Source of the DNA: Alphaproteobacteria bacterium
Lineage (GTDB): Bacteria; Pseudomonadota; Alphaproteobacteria; Bin65
Assembly: GCA_021776685.1 (NCBI GenBank)
Contig: JAJFFJ010000040.1
Location: 62,001-126,000, forward strand
DNA: 64,000 nucleotides
Direction of reading: 5' to 3'
Of this stretch, positions 8,026-15,836 are shown in pieces. The translations under genes were made by a program, and so were the position numbers. The first letter of the stretch is position 1. Each line of letters starts with the position of its first letter. The notes beneath the pieces were generated by a model that was not told the DNA's origin, did no database searches, and saw only the letters and a program-made list of their open reading frames with translations.

Positions 8026-8075
8026 CCGAATACAGGACCGATTACAGAGCCGATTTCAGGGGCCGGTTACAGAGG
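8026..8075. repeat. Four imperfect 12-13-bp tandem repeats in the sigma factor/TetR spacer
   Basis: The units are CCGAATACAGGA (8026-8037), CCGATTACAGAG (8038-8049), CCGATTTCAGGGG (8050-8062) and CCGGTTACAGAGG (8063-8075). The array lies between the divergent sigma factor gene and the TetR gene, 61 bp before the latter's start. It could be a set of binding sites or a slippage product. Confidence 0.75.
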
Positions 8076-8135
8076 TTGCACAGAGGTCCCGCGGGAGAGT
8101 CCCAGGATGGAGCTCAGACGCGGGATGGAGATGAC

Positions 8136-8810
8136 ATGATGACGGATCAACGAGCAGAATTTTTTGAAGCAGTAATGGAGCTGGCGGCAACCGCCGGCTG
8201 GCGGCGGCTGAACCTCTCGGAGATCGCCGACGCAGCCGGCCTGTCCTTGGCAGACCTGCAAAAGATCTATGGCGGCAAGGCGCGAATCCTGGGTGCGTTT
8301 GCGGACTTTGTCGACGAGCAGGTGCTGGTCCACCCGGCGGATGACGGCTCGGCCCGCGACCGCCTGTTCGACATCCTGATGCGCCGGTTCGATGCCCTTG
8401 GCCCCTACAAGGAAGGCCTAGGCGCAATCCTGCGGGAAGGCGGCGGCGGCGGTGTGTGCGCCGCGGTTTGCGGTGGACAGCGCTTGCTGCGGTCGATGGC
8501 GTGGACACTGGAAGCCGCCGGGATCGGCTCCGCGGGAATTGTCGGCGCTCTACGCACAAAGGGGCTGGCGCTGGTCTATGCCGGCACATTCCTGACCTGG
8601 CTGCGGGACGATACCGAAGACATGAGCCGGACCATGGCAACGCTGGACCGAAATCTCGCACAAGCGGAGCGGCTGGCGAATGGCCTGCCCAACTGGCGCC
8701 GCCGCCGCGGTGCGCCTGAAGGGGAGGAGGCTTCGACGGATGATCCCGTCACACCACCGCCAACATCGCCGTTTGCGGCACCGCCTGGTGGCGCATCGAC
8801 CACGCCCTGA
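8136..8810 (+). CDS. TetR-type transcriptional regulator
   Basis: This 224-residue protein has an N-terminal TetR-like helix-turn-helix (FFEAVMELAATAGWRRLNLS, then EIADAAGLSLADLQKIYGGK, about residues 9-48) and a helical ligand or dimer domain. The C-terminal 35 residues are low complexity and proline-rich. The ATG at 8136 is chosen because HTH homology starts just after it and GGAG lies 7 bases upstream. The fold is also shared with COQ9-family proteins, so a COQ9-like role cannot be ruled out. The target is unknown; the upstream tandem repeats or the divergent sigma factor are possibilities. Confidence 0.75.
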   Translation: MMTDQRAEFFEAVMELAATAGWRRLNLSEIADAAGLSLADLQKIYGGKARILGAFADFVDEQVLVHPADDGSARDRLFDILMRRFDALGPYKEGLGAILREGGGGGVCAAVCGGQRLLRSMAWTLEAAGIGSAGIVGALRTKGLALVYAGTFLTWLRDDTEDMSRTMATLDRNLAQAERLANGLPNWRRRRGAPEGEEASTDDPVTPPPTSPFAAPPGGASTTP

Positions 8811-8881
8811 GGGCGCGTTTTCATTTCAGCTAATGGCGGCCGGCCCGACCGGTCGTCACGTGGTATGCGCCGGGAGGGGGC

Positions 8882-9220
8882 ATGGACCAGATTACGTTTG
8901 ACGATTTCCAGAGGGTGGACATCCGAGTCGGTACTGTAACAGCGGCGGAGATCAATCCCGGGACGCGCAAGCCGGCCTATATCCTGAGTGTGGACCTGGG
9001 GCCGGAGATCGGCGTCAAGCGGTCGTCCGCGCAGTTGACGGCCCACTACCAGCCAGAAGAGCTGGTGGGCCGGCAGGTGGCGGCTGTAGTCAATTTTCCG
9101 CCCCGCCAGATTGCCAAAATGGTGTCGGAAGTTCTTGTTCTCGGGTTTCCGGACGCTGACGGCGAAGTGGTGCTGATCAACATCGACCACTCGGTACCGA
9201 ACGGCGGCAAGCTTTTCTAG
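8882..9220 (+). CDS. csaA: CsaA-like tRNA-binding/chaperone protein
   Basis: This 112-residue protein is a single EMAP-II/OB-fold tRNA-binding domain, matching CsaA in full length. Key segments are FQRVDIRVGTVTAAEINPGT, ILSVDLGPEIGVKRSSAQLT, GRQVAAVVNFPPRQIAKMVSE and the C-terminal SVPNGGKLF. CsaA was described as a secretion-related chaperone in Bacillus; the domain also binds tRNA. It starts 71 bp after the TetR gene on the same strand, so co-transcription is possible. Confidence 0.92.
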   Translation: MDQITFDDFQRVDIRVGTVTAAEINPGTRKPAYILSVDLGPEIGVKRSSAQLTAHYQPEELVGRQVAAVVNFPPRQIAKMVSEVLVLGFPDADGEVVLINIDHSVPNGGKLF

Positions 9221-9231
9221 GCAGCAGGCCC

Positions 9232-9281
9232 CAGGTGTTCGCCCTCAGGTGTCTGCCCCCTGGACTAGCCCCCTGGCCTAG
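9232..9281. repeat. Two adjacent micro-duplications spanning the kinase stop
   Basis: CCCCCTGGACTAG (9256-9268) and CCCCCTGGCCTAG (9269-9281) are 13-bp tandem copies with one mismatch. The second contains the stop of the histidine kinase (CTA on this strand, 9278-9280). Just before it a 14-bp unit, CAGGTGTTCGCCCT, is repeated with three mismatches (9232-9245 and 9246-9259). Confidence 0.85.
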
Positions 9282-10588
9282 AGTGGCAAGCGGACCACTG
9301 CGCGGGTGCCGCCCAAGGGCGATACATCGAGGAACACGTCGCCGCCATGGCCGCGGATAATATCGCGGGCGATGGTGAGGCCGAGCCCGGCGCCGCCTGA
9401 GTCCCGGTTACGCGAATGCTCGACACGGACAAAGGGCCGGAAGACGTCCTCGCGCCGGGCTTCCGGTATTCCCGGGCCATTGTCGTCGACGCAGATCTCT
9501 ACAAATTTTGACCTTCGCGCCGCCTGCACCACCACCTTGTCGCCAAAGCGTGCGGCATTGCCGATCAGATTGTTCATACAGCGGCGGAAGGCTGTGGGCC
9601 GCAAAGTAACCTGTAGCGCGCCCTTGCCCTGAAGCTCGATGGCATGGCCATTCCGCTGTGCCGTTTCGACAATATCAGCCAGCAGCCCGGGCAGATCGGA
9701 TTCGACGGCCTGTTCCAGGCCCTCACCACGGGCGAAGGACAGATATTCCTCCACCATCTGCTGCATTTCATCGATGTCGGCTTCCAGGTCCTCCACATCC
9801 TTGCTGTCGCCGAGGATCGCCAGCTGCAGCTTCAGCCGGGTAAGTGGCGTTCGCAGGTCGTGGGAAATGCCCGCCAGCATCTCTGTCCGCTGCTGCATCT
9901 GGCGATTGATGCGCTCGCGCATGATGATAAAGGCGGTGGCGGCGCGGCGCACCTCCTGGGCGCCCCAGGGCTTGAAACCCGGTACATCCTGGCCCTTGCC
10001 GAAACTGTCTGCGGCCCGGGCAAGTTGTCCGATGGGTCGGACCTGATTGCGCATGAACAGCGCCGCAATAATCAGCACGAACACGGAGCTGCCGATCGAC
10101 CACATAACGAACAGGTCCGTGGTGATGGTGCGCAGTTTCTTGATGTTGGTGGAGATTTCCAGCACGCCGCCGGGAACTTGCAGATTGATCAGCACCTGAT
10201 TGCGCTTGCTCTCCAAATCCACGTGGAACTTGTTGGACCGCATCCGCTGGCCGAGGATGCGCACCAGCTCTTCGCCGACACCGGAATCTGCACCCCGGTG
10301 AACCACCTTACCCAGCTTTTTGCCTCTCCGGTACGTGGCGCGGATGCCCAGATTGGATTGTACCTCTGACAGGATCCAGACCAGATCCGCTGGATTTTTG
10401 TAGTAGTTCAGGTGATTGACCGTGACGACGAGCTCGCCCACCAGGCTGTTGGCCATGCGCCGGGTGATGGTGTCCACATGCCGGTCATAAAATACCCAGA
10501 TGGAGATGAACTGCACGATGATCAGCGGCAGGCCGATGATCAGCAGAGACCGCATGAGCAGACTTTTAGGGGCGAAGCGTTTGAACAT
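9278..10588 (-). CDS. EnvZ-like sensor histidine kinase
   Basis: This 436-residue membrane kinase has a first transmembrane helix at about residues 13-33, a periplasmic sensor of roughly 130 residues, a second helix at about 160-180, then HAMP. The HisKA phospho-acceptor motif is AGISHDLRTPLTRLKLQ. The ATPase domain shows the N box (NLIGNAARFGD), G1 (DDNGPGIPE) and G2 (GGAGLGLTIARDI). It lies 12 bp downstream of an OmpR-like response regulator gene and is surely its partner. The sensed signal is unknown. Confidence 0.93.
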   Translation of the reverse strand: MFKRFAPKSLLMRSLLIIGLPLIIVQFISIWVFYDRHVDTITRRMANSLVGELVVTVNHLNYYKNPADLVWILSEVQSNLGIRATYRRGKKLGKVVHRGADSGVGEELVRILGQRMRSNKFHVDLESKRNQVLINLQVPGGVLEISTNIKKLRTITTDLFVMWSIGSSVFVLIIAALFMRNQVRPIGQLARAADSFGKGQDVPGFKPWGAQEVRRAATAFIIMRERINRQMQQRTEMLAGISHDLRTPLTRLKLQLAILGDSKDVEDLEADIDEMQQMVEEYLSFARGEGLEQAVESDLPGLLADIVETAQRNGHAIELQGKGALQVTLRPTAFRRCMNNLIGNAARFGDKVVVQAARRSKFVEICVDDNGPGIPEARREDVFRPFVRVEHSRNRDSGGAGLGLTIARDIIRGHGGDVFLDVSPLGGTRAVVRLPL

Positions 10589-10600
10589 GGCGCCGCTGCC

Positions 10601-11281
10601 TTAGCCGGTGGTCAGCATGTAGCCGACACCGCGAACGGTTTGCAGATGACGGGGGTTGCGGGGATCTGGTTCAATTTTGCGGCGCAGCCGGGTCATTTGT
10701 ACATCTACAGCACGGCCACCGGCGTCCAGGCCCATTTCCGCCGCCAGCAGGCCGCGTGGAACGGTTGCACCCGGCCGTCGGGCCAGGACGCCCAGCAGGC
10801 GGGCCTCCGACTCGGTCAGGCGGATGCGCTGGCCGTTCCGGATCAGGTCAGACGTCGCGGGGTCGAAGCGGCATGTCCCAAAGGCAATCTCGCCCGTTGG
10901 CTCAATGGCTGCAGGCGCGCGGCGCAGGATGGTCTGGATGCGCAGCAGCAACTCACGTGGCTCGAACGGCTTGACCAAATAGTCGTCGGCGCCGTGCTCC
11001 AGGCCTGCGATCCTGTCATCGGATTCGCTGAGCGCGGTCAGCATCATGATGGGCACGCTGGTGTGTGTGCGCAGCGACTGGGTTAGCTGCAGTCCGGTTT
11101 CGCCCGGCATCATCACGTCCACCACCAGCAGGTCGAAGGCGAAGGCGGTCATCTTTTGGCGCGCGTCGGTGGCGTCCCCGGCAGTGGTCACGCGAAAGCC
11201 ATTTTCGAACAAATAGCGTTGCAACAGGTCACGCAGACGCCGGTCGTCATCGACCACCAGGATATGAGGCAGTTCCTCCAT
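10601..11281 (-). CDS. OmpR-like response regulator
   Basis: This 226-residue regulator has a receiver domain (acidic pair in LVVDDD, phospho-acceptor Asp in VVDVMMPGETG, Lys in DYLVKPF) and a C-terminal winged helix (RLTESEARLLGVLARRPGA, then VDVQMTRLRRKIEPDP, ending TVRGVGYML). The start is the ATG at 11281 with MEELPHILVVDDD; longer in-frame text upstream is not conserved in character. It is followed by its kinase gene and preceded by a MarR gene on the same strand. Confidence 0.95.
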   Translation of the reverse strand: MEELPHILVVDDDRRLRDLLQRYLFENGFRVTTAGDATDARQKMTAFAFDLLVVDVMMPGETGLQLTQSLRTHTSVPIMMLTALSESDDRIAGLEHGADDYLVKPFEPRELLLRIQTILRRAPAAIEPTGEIAFGTCRFDPATSDLIRNGQRIRLTESEARLLGVLARRPGATVPRGLLAAEMGLDAGGRAVDVQMTRLRRKIEPDPRNPRHLQTVRGVGYMLTTG

Positions 11282-11322
11282 GGGCGGATTATAGGGCGCT
11301 GCGGCGCTGAGGGGTACCGAAG

Positions 11323-11790
11323 CTAGTCGTGGCCCTGCTCGCCTGCAAGCCGGCCCAGCACCTGACGGAAGCCCTCGACCGCTTCCGCGCCGGCCTGGCG
11401 GTAGGCGCTGGCGAACAGCTCGCGCTGCGCCTCCGTCGTGTCCCGCTCTACGGTCTCCCCCCGGGGGGTCAGAGATAGCCGGCGCTGGCGCCGGTCCTGC
11501 CGGCCTGCGTCGACGGTGATAAAGCCGTCGTCGGTCAACTGGCGCACCACACGGCTGAGGCTTTGCTTGGTAATGCCCAAACGGTCGAGCAGATCCCCGA
11601 CCGTGATTCCCGGTGTGCGGCCGATGAAATAGATCGCCCGGTGGTGTGCCCGGCCCAACCCGTGGGCCGCCAGCGCTCCGTCCGCGCTTCCAGCCACGTT
11701 TCGCCACGCCAGGAACAGCATTTCCATGCCGCGGCGCAGCTCTTCTTCGCGTAGGAACAAGGGATTAATGGCGGGGTTGAAATCTGCCAT
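11323..11790 (-). CDS. MarR-family transcriptional regulator
   Basis: This 155-residue MarR protein has a winged helix (TPGITVGDLLDRLGITKQSL, then SRVVRQLTDDGFITVDAGRQ and the wing DRRQRRLSLTPRG) flanked by dimerisation helices. The ATG at 11790 is chosen because GGAG lies 9 bases before it; a GTG at 11805 would start inside that site. It is divergent from the branched-chain aminotransferase gene. A perfect 8-bp inverted repeat in the shared spacer is the likely operator, so autoregulation is expected. Confidence 0.92.
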   Translation of the reverse strand: MADFNPAINPLFLREEELRRGMEMLFLAWRNVAGSADGALAAHGLGRAHHRAIYFIGRTPGITVGDLLDRLGITKQSLSRVVRQLTDDGFITVDAGRQDRRQRRLSLTPRGETVERDTTEAQRELFASAYRQAGAEAVEGFRQVLGRLAGEQGHD

Positions 11791-11810
11791 GGTTGACAGC
11801 TCCACATAAC

Positions 11811-11844
11811 AATGTTACGGCAAAGACGTTATTTGGGTAACATT
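11811..11844. promoter_or_regulatory. Predicted MarR operator between marR-type gene and ilvE
   Basis: AATGTTAC (11811-11818) and GTAACATT (11837-11844) form a perfect inverted repeat with an 18-bp spacer. It starts 21 bp upstream of the MarR gene's ATG and lies about 110 bp upstream of ilvE. The position fits a regulator blocking its own promoter. No protein binding is known; this is inferred from symmetry and location. Confidence 0.6.
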
Positions 11845-11954
11845 CTAACACATATCCCGATCACAATCGTGGTGCGGGGTTGATGGCCCATAGGGCGGTC
11901 CGTGAGGTATCACGTGCGCCGGTCTGTGGGCCAAGTCGTCGAAAGGCAGCCGAA

Positions 11955-12866
11955 ATGTCAATGCTCCCGTTTCATGATCGCGATGGCGTGATCTGGTTCA
12001 ATGGCGAGATGGTTCAGTGGCGGGACGCCAAAGTCCACGTGCTGACCCATGGCCTGCACTATGGCAGCTGCGTCTTCGAAGGCGAACGTGTATATGGCGG
12101 CGAGATCTTCGAGCTGACCCAACATACTGAGCGTTTGCATCATTCCGCTGAAGTTCTGGGCTTTTCCCTGCCCTGGTCGGTGGCGGAGATCGATGAAGCC
12201 TGCCGGCAGGTGATCCACGCCATGGATATTGTGGACGGCTATGTCCGGCCGGTGGCCTGGCGGGGCAGCGAGATGATGGGCGTGTCGGCCCAGACGAACA
12301 AGATCAATGTGGCGATCGCGGCCTGGGAATGGCCGGCCTACTTCACGCCGGAAGCGCGTCTGGAAGGCATCCGCATGGATTTCGCCAAATATCAGCGGCC
12401 TGACCCGAAGACCGCGCCGACGGACAGCAAGGCCGCCGGCCTCTATATGATCTGCACCCTGTCCAAGCACGAGGTGGAAGCGCGTGGCTACAACGATGCG
12501 CTGATGCTCGACTGGCGGGGGCAGATCGCAGAAGCCACGGGCGCCAATATTTTTCTCGTGCAGGACGGCGTCATCCACACGCCAACCCCGGATTGCTTTC
12601 TGGATGGGATTACCCGGCGCACCGTGATCGACCTGGCCCGCGCCCGCGGCTATGAGGTCGTGGAGCGGGCCATCATGCCGGAAGAGCTGGGCAAGACCGA
12701 TGAGGTCTTTCTGACCGGCACGGCCGTGGAAGTGACGCCCGTGCGCGAGATTGGCCAGTACAGCTTTACGGTTGGCGAGATCACCCGGAATCTGGTGCAC
12801 GATTATGACTCGCTGGTGCAGCGCAATGACGAACGGGCCGCGTCCGCCCGCGCCAGCGCGGCCTGA
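11955..12866 (+). CDS. ilvE: Branched-chain amino acid aminotransferase
   Basis: This PLP enzyme of fold type IV transaminates leucine, isoleucine and valine with 2-oxoglutarate; the protein is 303 residues. It shows the family's GEMVQWRDAKVHVLTHGLHY and GSCVFEGERVYGG start, the PLP lysine region (TDSKAAGLYMICTLSKHEVE), EATGANIFLVQDGVIHTP, and the C-terminal LTGTAVEVTPVREIG. The ATG at 11955 is chosen because homology begins at MLPFHDRDGVIWFNGE. An upstream in-frame start at 11880 would add unrelated residues. It is divergent from a MarR gene. Confidence 0.95.
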   Translation: MSMLPFHDRDGVIWFNGEMVQWRDAKVHVLTHGLHYGSCVFEGERVYGGEIFELTQHTERLHHSAEVLGFSLPWSVAEIDEACRQVIHAMDIVDGYVRPVAWRGSEMMGVSAQTNKINVAIAAWEWPAYFTPEARLEGIRMDFAKYQRPDPKTAPTDSKAAGLYMICTLSKHEVEARGYNDALMLDWRGQIAEATGANIFLVQDGVIHTPTPDCFLDGITRRTVIDLARARGYEVVERAIMPEELGKTDEVFLTGTAVEVTPVREIGQYSFTVGEITRNLVHDYDSLVQRNDERAASARASAA

Positions 12867-13039
12867 CGCCAGCTAGCCCAGCAAGCGTGACCTGGTCTCC
12901 CATGGTTCAACCAGGCCGCAAGAACAACTGAGTCTCAAGAGAATGTGAGTATGCGGCGCGTACCCCTGGTGCGCGCCGCAAGCTTGTGCGTCCCAATCTA
13001 GGCAGAAACGCGAAGGAATTTATGTGAAATATCGTGTGG

Positions 13040-13054
13040 GTTGCATAATGCAAC
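13040..13054. promoter_or_regulatory. Perfect 15-bp palindrome, possible operator
   Basis: GTTGCAT and ATGCAAC flank a single A (13047). It lies in AT-rich sequence between two convergent genes, where no promoter is expected. The cognate protein is unknown. Confidence 0.4.
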
Positions 13055-13117
13055 TCTGAATCATTTTAACTCAATGCTATCCAATCACGGACCGTTCACA
13101 TATAGTTGAATAAGGAA

Positions 13118-13186
13118 ACCGGCGGAGACAGGGGCAACGCCTCCGCCGGTCCTTCCTCCGCGGGGGCTCCCACCGGGAGCCCCCGC
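13118..13186 (-). terminator. Double hairpin after the bufferin operon
   Basis: Directly after the DoxX stop, a 12-bp perfect stem with a 3-base loop (arms 13160-13171 and 13175-13186, GCGGGGGCTCCC/GGGAGCCCCCGC) is followed by a 10-bp perfect stem (13118-13127 and 13141-13150). There is no long T-tract, so it may act as a transcript-stabilising or weak termination structure rather than a classic intrinsic terminator. Confidence 0.6.
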
Positions 13187-13199
13187 CGCCGAGGAACCT

Positions 13200-13712
13200 C
13201 TAACGCTTTTCGGTTCTTAGCAGCAGGTGATCGAGCGACAACCAGCCCGGTCCGCGCAGAACCAGCATGGCCGCCAACACGATCCACACATAGTGAATCA
13301 GGTTGGCGATGCCGTTTTCCTTACCCTGAGGGGTCTGGGCGGCGACCAACTCGATCACCAGCACCATGATCAGGATGCCCCCCGCGCCAAGGCGCCCAAA
13401 AATTCCGAACACCAATAATATAGGCAGAACCAGCTCGCCGACCATGGTCACAGGCGCAATAATGCTTCCCGGGAGGCCGGGCACCGGGTGGATATTGTCG
13501 AACAGGAAAATCTCGTTCGACCCCTTGCCGTCCAGCCAGGTCGTCAGCCGCGCCCAGCCCGACTTGAAAATGGTCCAGCCCAGGTAGATGCGGGCCGCCA
13601 GCAAGCCGATCGGGAACAGCCATTTGGTCACCCCGTCAGACAGATTGGCGTAAAGGCCGCGAATACCGCCTACGCTGCGATAGCCGTCGCCGGAGTCGAC
13701 TGCTTCATTCAT
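13200..13712 (-). CDS. DoxX-family membrane protein of the bufferin operon
   Basis: This 170-residue membrane protein of the DoxX family has four hydrophobic segments (about residues 33-50, 80-105, 110-128 and 138-156). Typical text is LLAARIYLGWTIFKSGWARL near the first helix and GELVLPILLVFGIFGRLGA in the middle. DoxX proteins commonly end bufferin and related MNIO operons, where they are proposed to act in the membrane with the copper-binding peptide. It starts 39 bp after bufC on the same strand and is followed by a strong hairpin. The precise role is unproven. Confidence 0.88.
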   Translation of the reverse strand: MNEAVDSGDGYRSVGGIRGLYANLSDGVTKWLFPIGLLAARIYLGWTIFKSGWARLTTWLDGKGSNEIFLFDNIHPVPGLPGSIIAPVTMVGELVLPILLVFGIFGRLGAGGILIMVLVIELVAAQTPQGKENGIANLIHYVWIVLAAMLVLRGPGWLSLDHLLLRTEKR

Positions 13713-13751
13713 TGTTTGGGTTCCTTCCCCGTATCGCTATCCGCTCCGGCA

Positions 13752-14492
13752 TCAGCCGTCGCGAAACACGCCCCATTCGAACAGCCGCACCAGTGCGCCC
13801 TGCAGGTCAAAATCTTCTTCTTCGGTTTGCGCAACCAGCGCCGCATCTCCCAGCGACTGGCCCGCAGCCAGCGCCGTAAACAACAGATAGCCGCCAGCAT
13901 CCACGTCCCAGGCGGCAACATCCAACTCGGGCCGCGTGACCAGCGCCTGATATCCGGTCTCCGTGACGTCAGCCAGGGTCTCCGCCGCCCAGATGGCGTG
14001 GATGGGATAAGCTGAGGCAATGGCGCGTGTCGCCGGATGGGGCGTGAATGTCAGCGCCAGCATTTCCTCGGGTGCTATTTCGCCCAGTGTTCCCGGGTCA
14101 AAGCGCGGCGCATCGGCTGCAAAGTAACTGTCGTGATAGGCCCATTCCAGACGGGCCAAATCCGGCAGCCATGGCAGGTTTTCACGCGCCGGCGCAAAGC
14201 CGTCGACAAATTCGGCAAACCCGCCGCCATAGAGATCGAGCCGCGGCCGGGCCGGTGGCTGCGACCGGACAAACGCGCCGGCGATGACAGCAAAATTCTC
14301 TTCGCCAACGTGACGTTGCATGGCCGGGAAGGTGTTTTCCAGCACCTCAGTCAATGAACCGACAATGTTGTTGGCATAGACTGCGATGCGATCTTCGGCG
14401 GCGATCTCGTCGGCGCGCACCAATTCAGCAGCGGCGGCAATCTCGCCCGCCAGCGCGCTGTCCCGGAATGCTGCCTCCAGTTCATGCAACAT
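13752..14492 (-). CDS. bufC: BufC-type DUF2063 protein, partner of the MNIO enzyme
   Basis: This 246-residue protein is of the HvfC/BufC (DUF2063) family. The N-terminal domain is clear: LAGEIAAAAELVRADEIAAE, then RIAVYANNIVGSLTEVLENTF, PAMQRHVGEENFAVIAGAFV, and WLPDLARLEWAYHDSYFA. In MNIO systems this protein works as a partner or recognition subunit that presents the precursor peptide to the oxidase. The start overlaps the 3' end of bufB by 11 bp, which implies translational coupling and a shared complex. Confidence 0.92.
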   Translation of the reverse strand: MLHELEAAFRDSALAGEIAAAAELVRADEIAAEDRIAVYANNIVGSLTEVLENTFPAMQRHVGEENFAVIAGAFVRSQPPARPRLDLYGGGFAEFVDGFAPARENLPWLPDLARLEWAYHDSYFAADAPRFDPGTLGEIAPEEMLALTFTPHPATRAIASAYPIHAIWAAETLADVTETGYQALVTRPELDVAAWDVDAGGYLLFTALAAGQSLGDAALVAQTEEEDFDLQGALVRLFEWGVFRDG

Positions 14493-15375
14493 GGGCGAGC
14501 TTCCCAGTGGCGGCCTGGTCCAGATGGTGTTGCGCGGTTTCGGCGACGGCGGTCAACACGCTCAGTTCTGGAATGTCGCCATCCCATTCCATCAACACCG
14601 GCGTTGCTCCCAGGTGGGCCAGGGCATGGTCGAGCAGGTCCCAGACCTGGTCGATTGGCGCGCTGCTGTGGTCGTCGATCAGGATGGTGGCGGCGCCCAT
14701 TTCCCGCCGGGCGTGGCCGGCAATGTGGATTTCCCCCACGGCGTCGGCCGGAATGGCGTCGATATAGGCAGTCGCGTCGAAGCCGTGATTGTGGCTGCTG
14801 ACAAAGATATTATTCACGTCCAGCAGGATGCCGCACCCCGTTCGCCGGGCGATCTCGGACATGAACACCCATTCCGGAATGGTCGAGGCGTGGAAGGTTA
14901 CATAGGAGGATGGATTTTCCACCAGCATGGGCCGGCCGAATGCTTCCTGCGCCTGATCCACATTGCGGCAGATCACGTCCAGGGCTTCTTCCGTGTAAGG
15001 CAAAGGCAGCAAGTCATTCAAATAAGTGCCGCCGGTGGTGGTCCAGGACACGTGGTCCGAGACCAGGCCGGGCTCAAAACGGTCAAACAAACTACGGAGT
15101 TGCGCCAAGTGGGTCTGATCGTGGCCGCCGACGGACCCAAGAGACAAGGCGACGCCATGGCAACTCAGCGGGTAGTCCTGGCGAATTGCTTCCAGTTGGC
15201 GCATCCGGGCGCCGCCTGCCGCGAGATAGTTCTCGCTGTGCACTTCAAGCCAGGCGATATCCGGTGTGTGCTCGATTATTTCAAGCACATGGGGATGCCG
15301 GAGGCCGATCCCCGCCTGGGCAGGGATCGGCAATTCGGCAAATGAACCGGAGGACTTTGCCCCGGTTTCGGTCAT
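14482..15375 (-). CDS. bufB: BufB-type multinuclear non-haem iron oxidase (MNIO, DUF692)
   Basis: This 297-residue TIM-barrel enzyme of the DUF692/MNIO family modifies cysteines of RiPP precursors using a cluster of iron ions. Likely ligand-bearing segments are GIGLRHPH, EVHSENYLA, SCHGVALSLGS, LVSDHVSW, LVENPSSYV, LLDVNNIFVSSHNHG, EIHIAGH and LMEWD. It lies between the precursor gene (23 bp upstream) and bufC (overlapping). In Caulobacter the homologous enzyme converts cysteines of bufferin to thiooxazole groups. The same chemistry is inferred here, not shown. Confidence 0.94.
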   Translation of the reverse strand: MTETGAKSSGSFAELPIPAQAGIGLRHPHVLEIIEHTPDIAWLEVHSENYLAAGGARMRQLEAIRQDYPLSCHGVALSLGSVGGHDQTHLAQLRSLFDRFEPGLVSDHVSWTTTGGTYLNDLLPLPYTEEALDVICRNVDQAQEAFGRPMLVENPSSYVTFHASTIPEWVFMSEIARRTGCGILLDVNNIFVSSHNHGFDATAYIDAIPADAVGEIHIAGHARREMGAATILIDDHSSAPIDQVWDLLDHALAHLGATPVLMEWDGDIPELSVLTAVAETAQHHLDQAATGKLAHVA

Positions 15376-15397
15376 TTTCCGCCCCTTGGTCCTTTGA

Positions 15398-15682
15398 CTA
15401 GGACTTCAGCGCCGGGTTGATGCCGTCGAACGCCTTGGTCTTGCCTTTGGCGCTGTTGCAGGCATTCGCGTCGGCAACCAGTTTCCAGTCGTTGCCGTCG
15501 TAAGAAACCTTGTTCTGGCCTTTGCAGGAATGGCCAGCTTTCTTGTTGGCGCAGTCATTCTCGCCCTTTTTGGAAATGCCATAGCACTTCACAGCGGCAT
15601 TGGCCGGAACGGTCGAGATTGCGAAGGCGCCAGCAACGGCAACCGCGAGGGCGGCAGTGGTCAGTTTGGTCTTCATGTTCAA
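15398..15682 (-). CDS. bufA: BufA-type (DUF2282) bufferin precursor peptide
   Basis: This 94-residue secreted peptide of the DUF2282 family is the probable RiPP precursor. A signal peptide (about residues 1-29, ending VPANA) is followed by VKCYGISKKGENDCANKKAG and a lysine-rich core with four cysteines at 33, 44, 53 and 75. The Cys-Tyr-Gly and Asn-Asp-Cys spacing is the family hallmark. In characterised bufferins, cysteines are modified by the MNIO enzyme and the peptide binds copper in the periplasm. It lacks the acidic residue usually before KC in the family (VKC instead of EKC). GGAGA lies before the start. Confidence 0.92.
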   Translation of the reverse strand: MNMKTKLTTAALAVAVAGAFAISTVPANAAVKCYGISKKGENDCANKKAGHSCKGQNKVSYDGNDWKLVADANACNSAKGKTKAFDGINPALKS

Positions 15683-15836
15683 TTCTCCTGAGTCATGGGC
15701 AGAACACCCGTGAGCGGTCAGTGCCCCTTCATTGAGGTGTTCACGGTATACATACGCACGCTGGATGATATTCCGGAATCAACTCCATTCACAAAAAAAT
15801 GAGCATGTCGCGTGCCCCGGAAGTCCCGAACAATTC
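15683..15836 (-). promoter_or_regulatory. Leader and promoter region of the bufferin operon
   Basis: This 154-bp gap between moaE and bufA must hold the operon's promoter unless transcription reads through from moaE. A perfect 10-bp palindrome ATTCCGGAAT sits at 15770-15779, about 90 bp upstream of the bufA start. I could not recognise a sure sigma-70 or ECF promoter. Confidence 0.4.

Larger units (their letters stand above)
12867..13199. other. Intergenic region between ilvE and the bufferin operon end
   Basis: These 333 bp between convergent genes have no ORF of note. They hold three structures: a hairpin TGCGGCGCG/CGCGCCGCA (12952-12980, 11-base loop, no T-tract); a 15-bp perfect palindrome around 13047; and a strong double hairpin at 13118-13186 next to the bufferin operon's last gene. 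Bases 13010-13110 are AT-rich. Confidence 0.6.

Noticed and set aside
15683-15836. A GGAAT/CGTA pair upstream of bufA as an ECF sigma promoter
   Set aside because: The spacing (13 bp) is too short for ECF promoters, and no ECF sigma or anti-sigma gene is in the operon.
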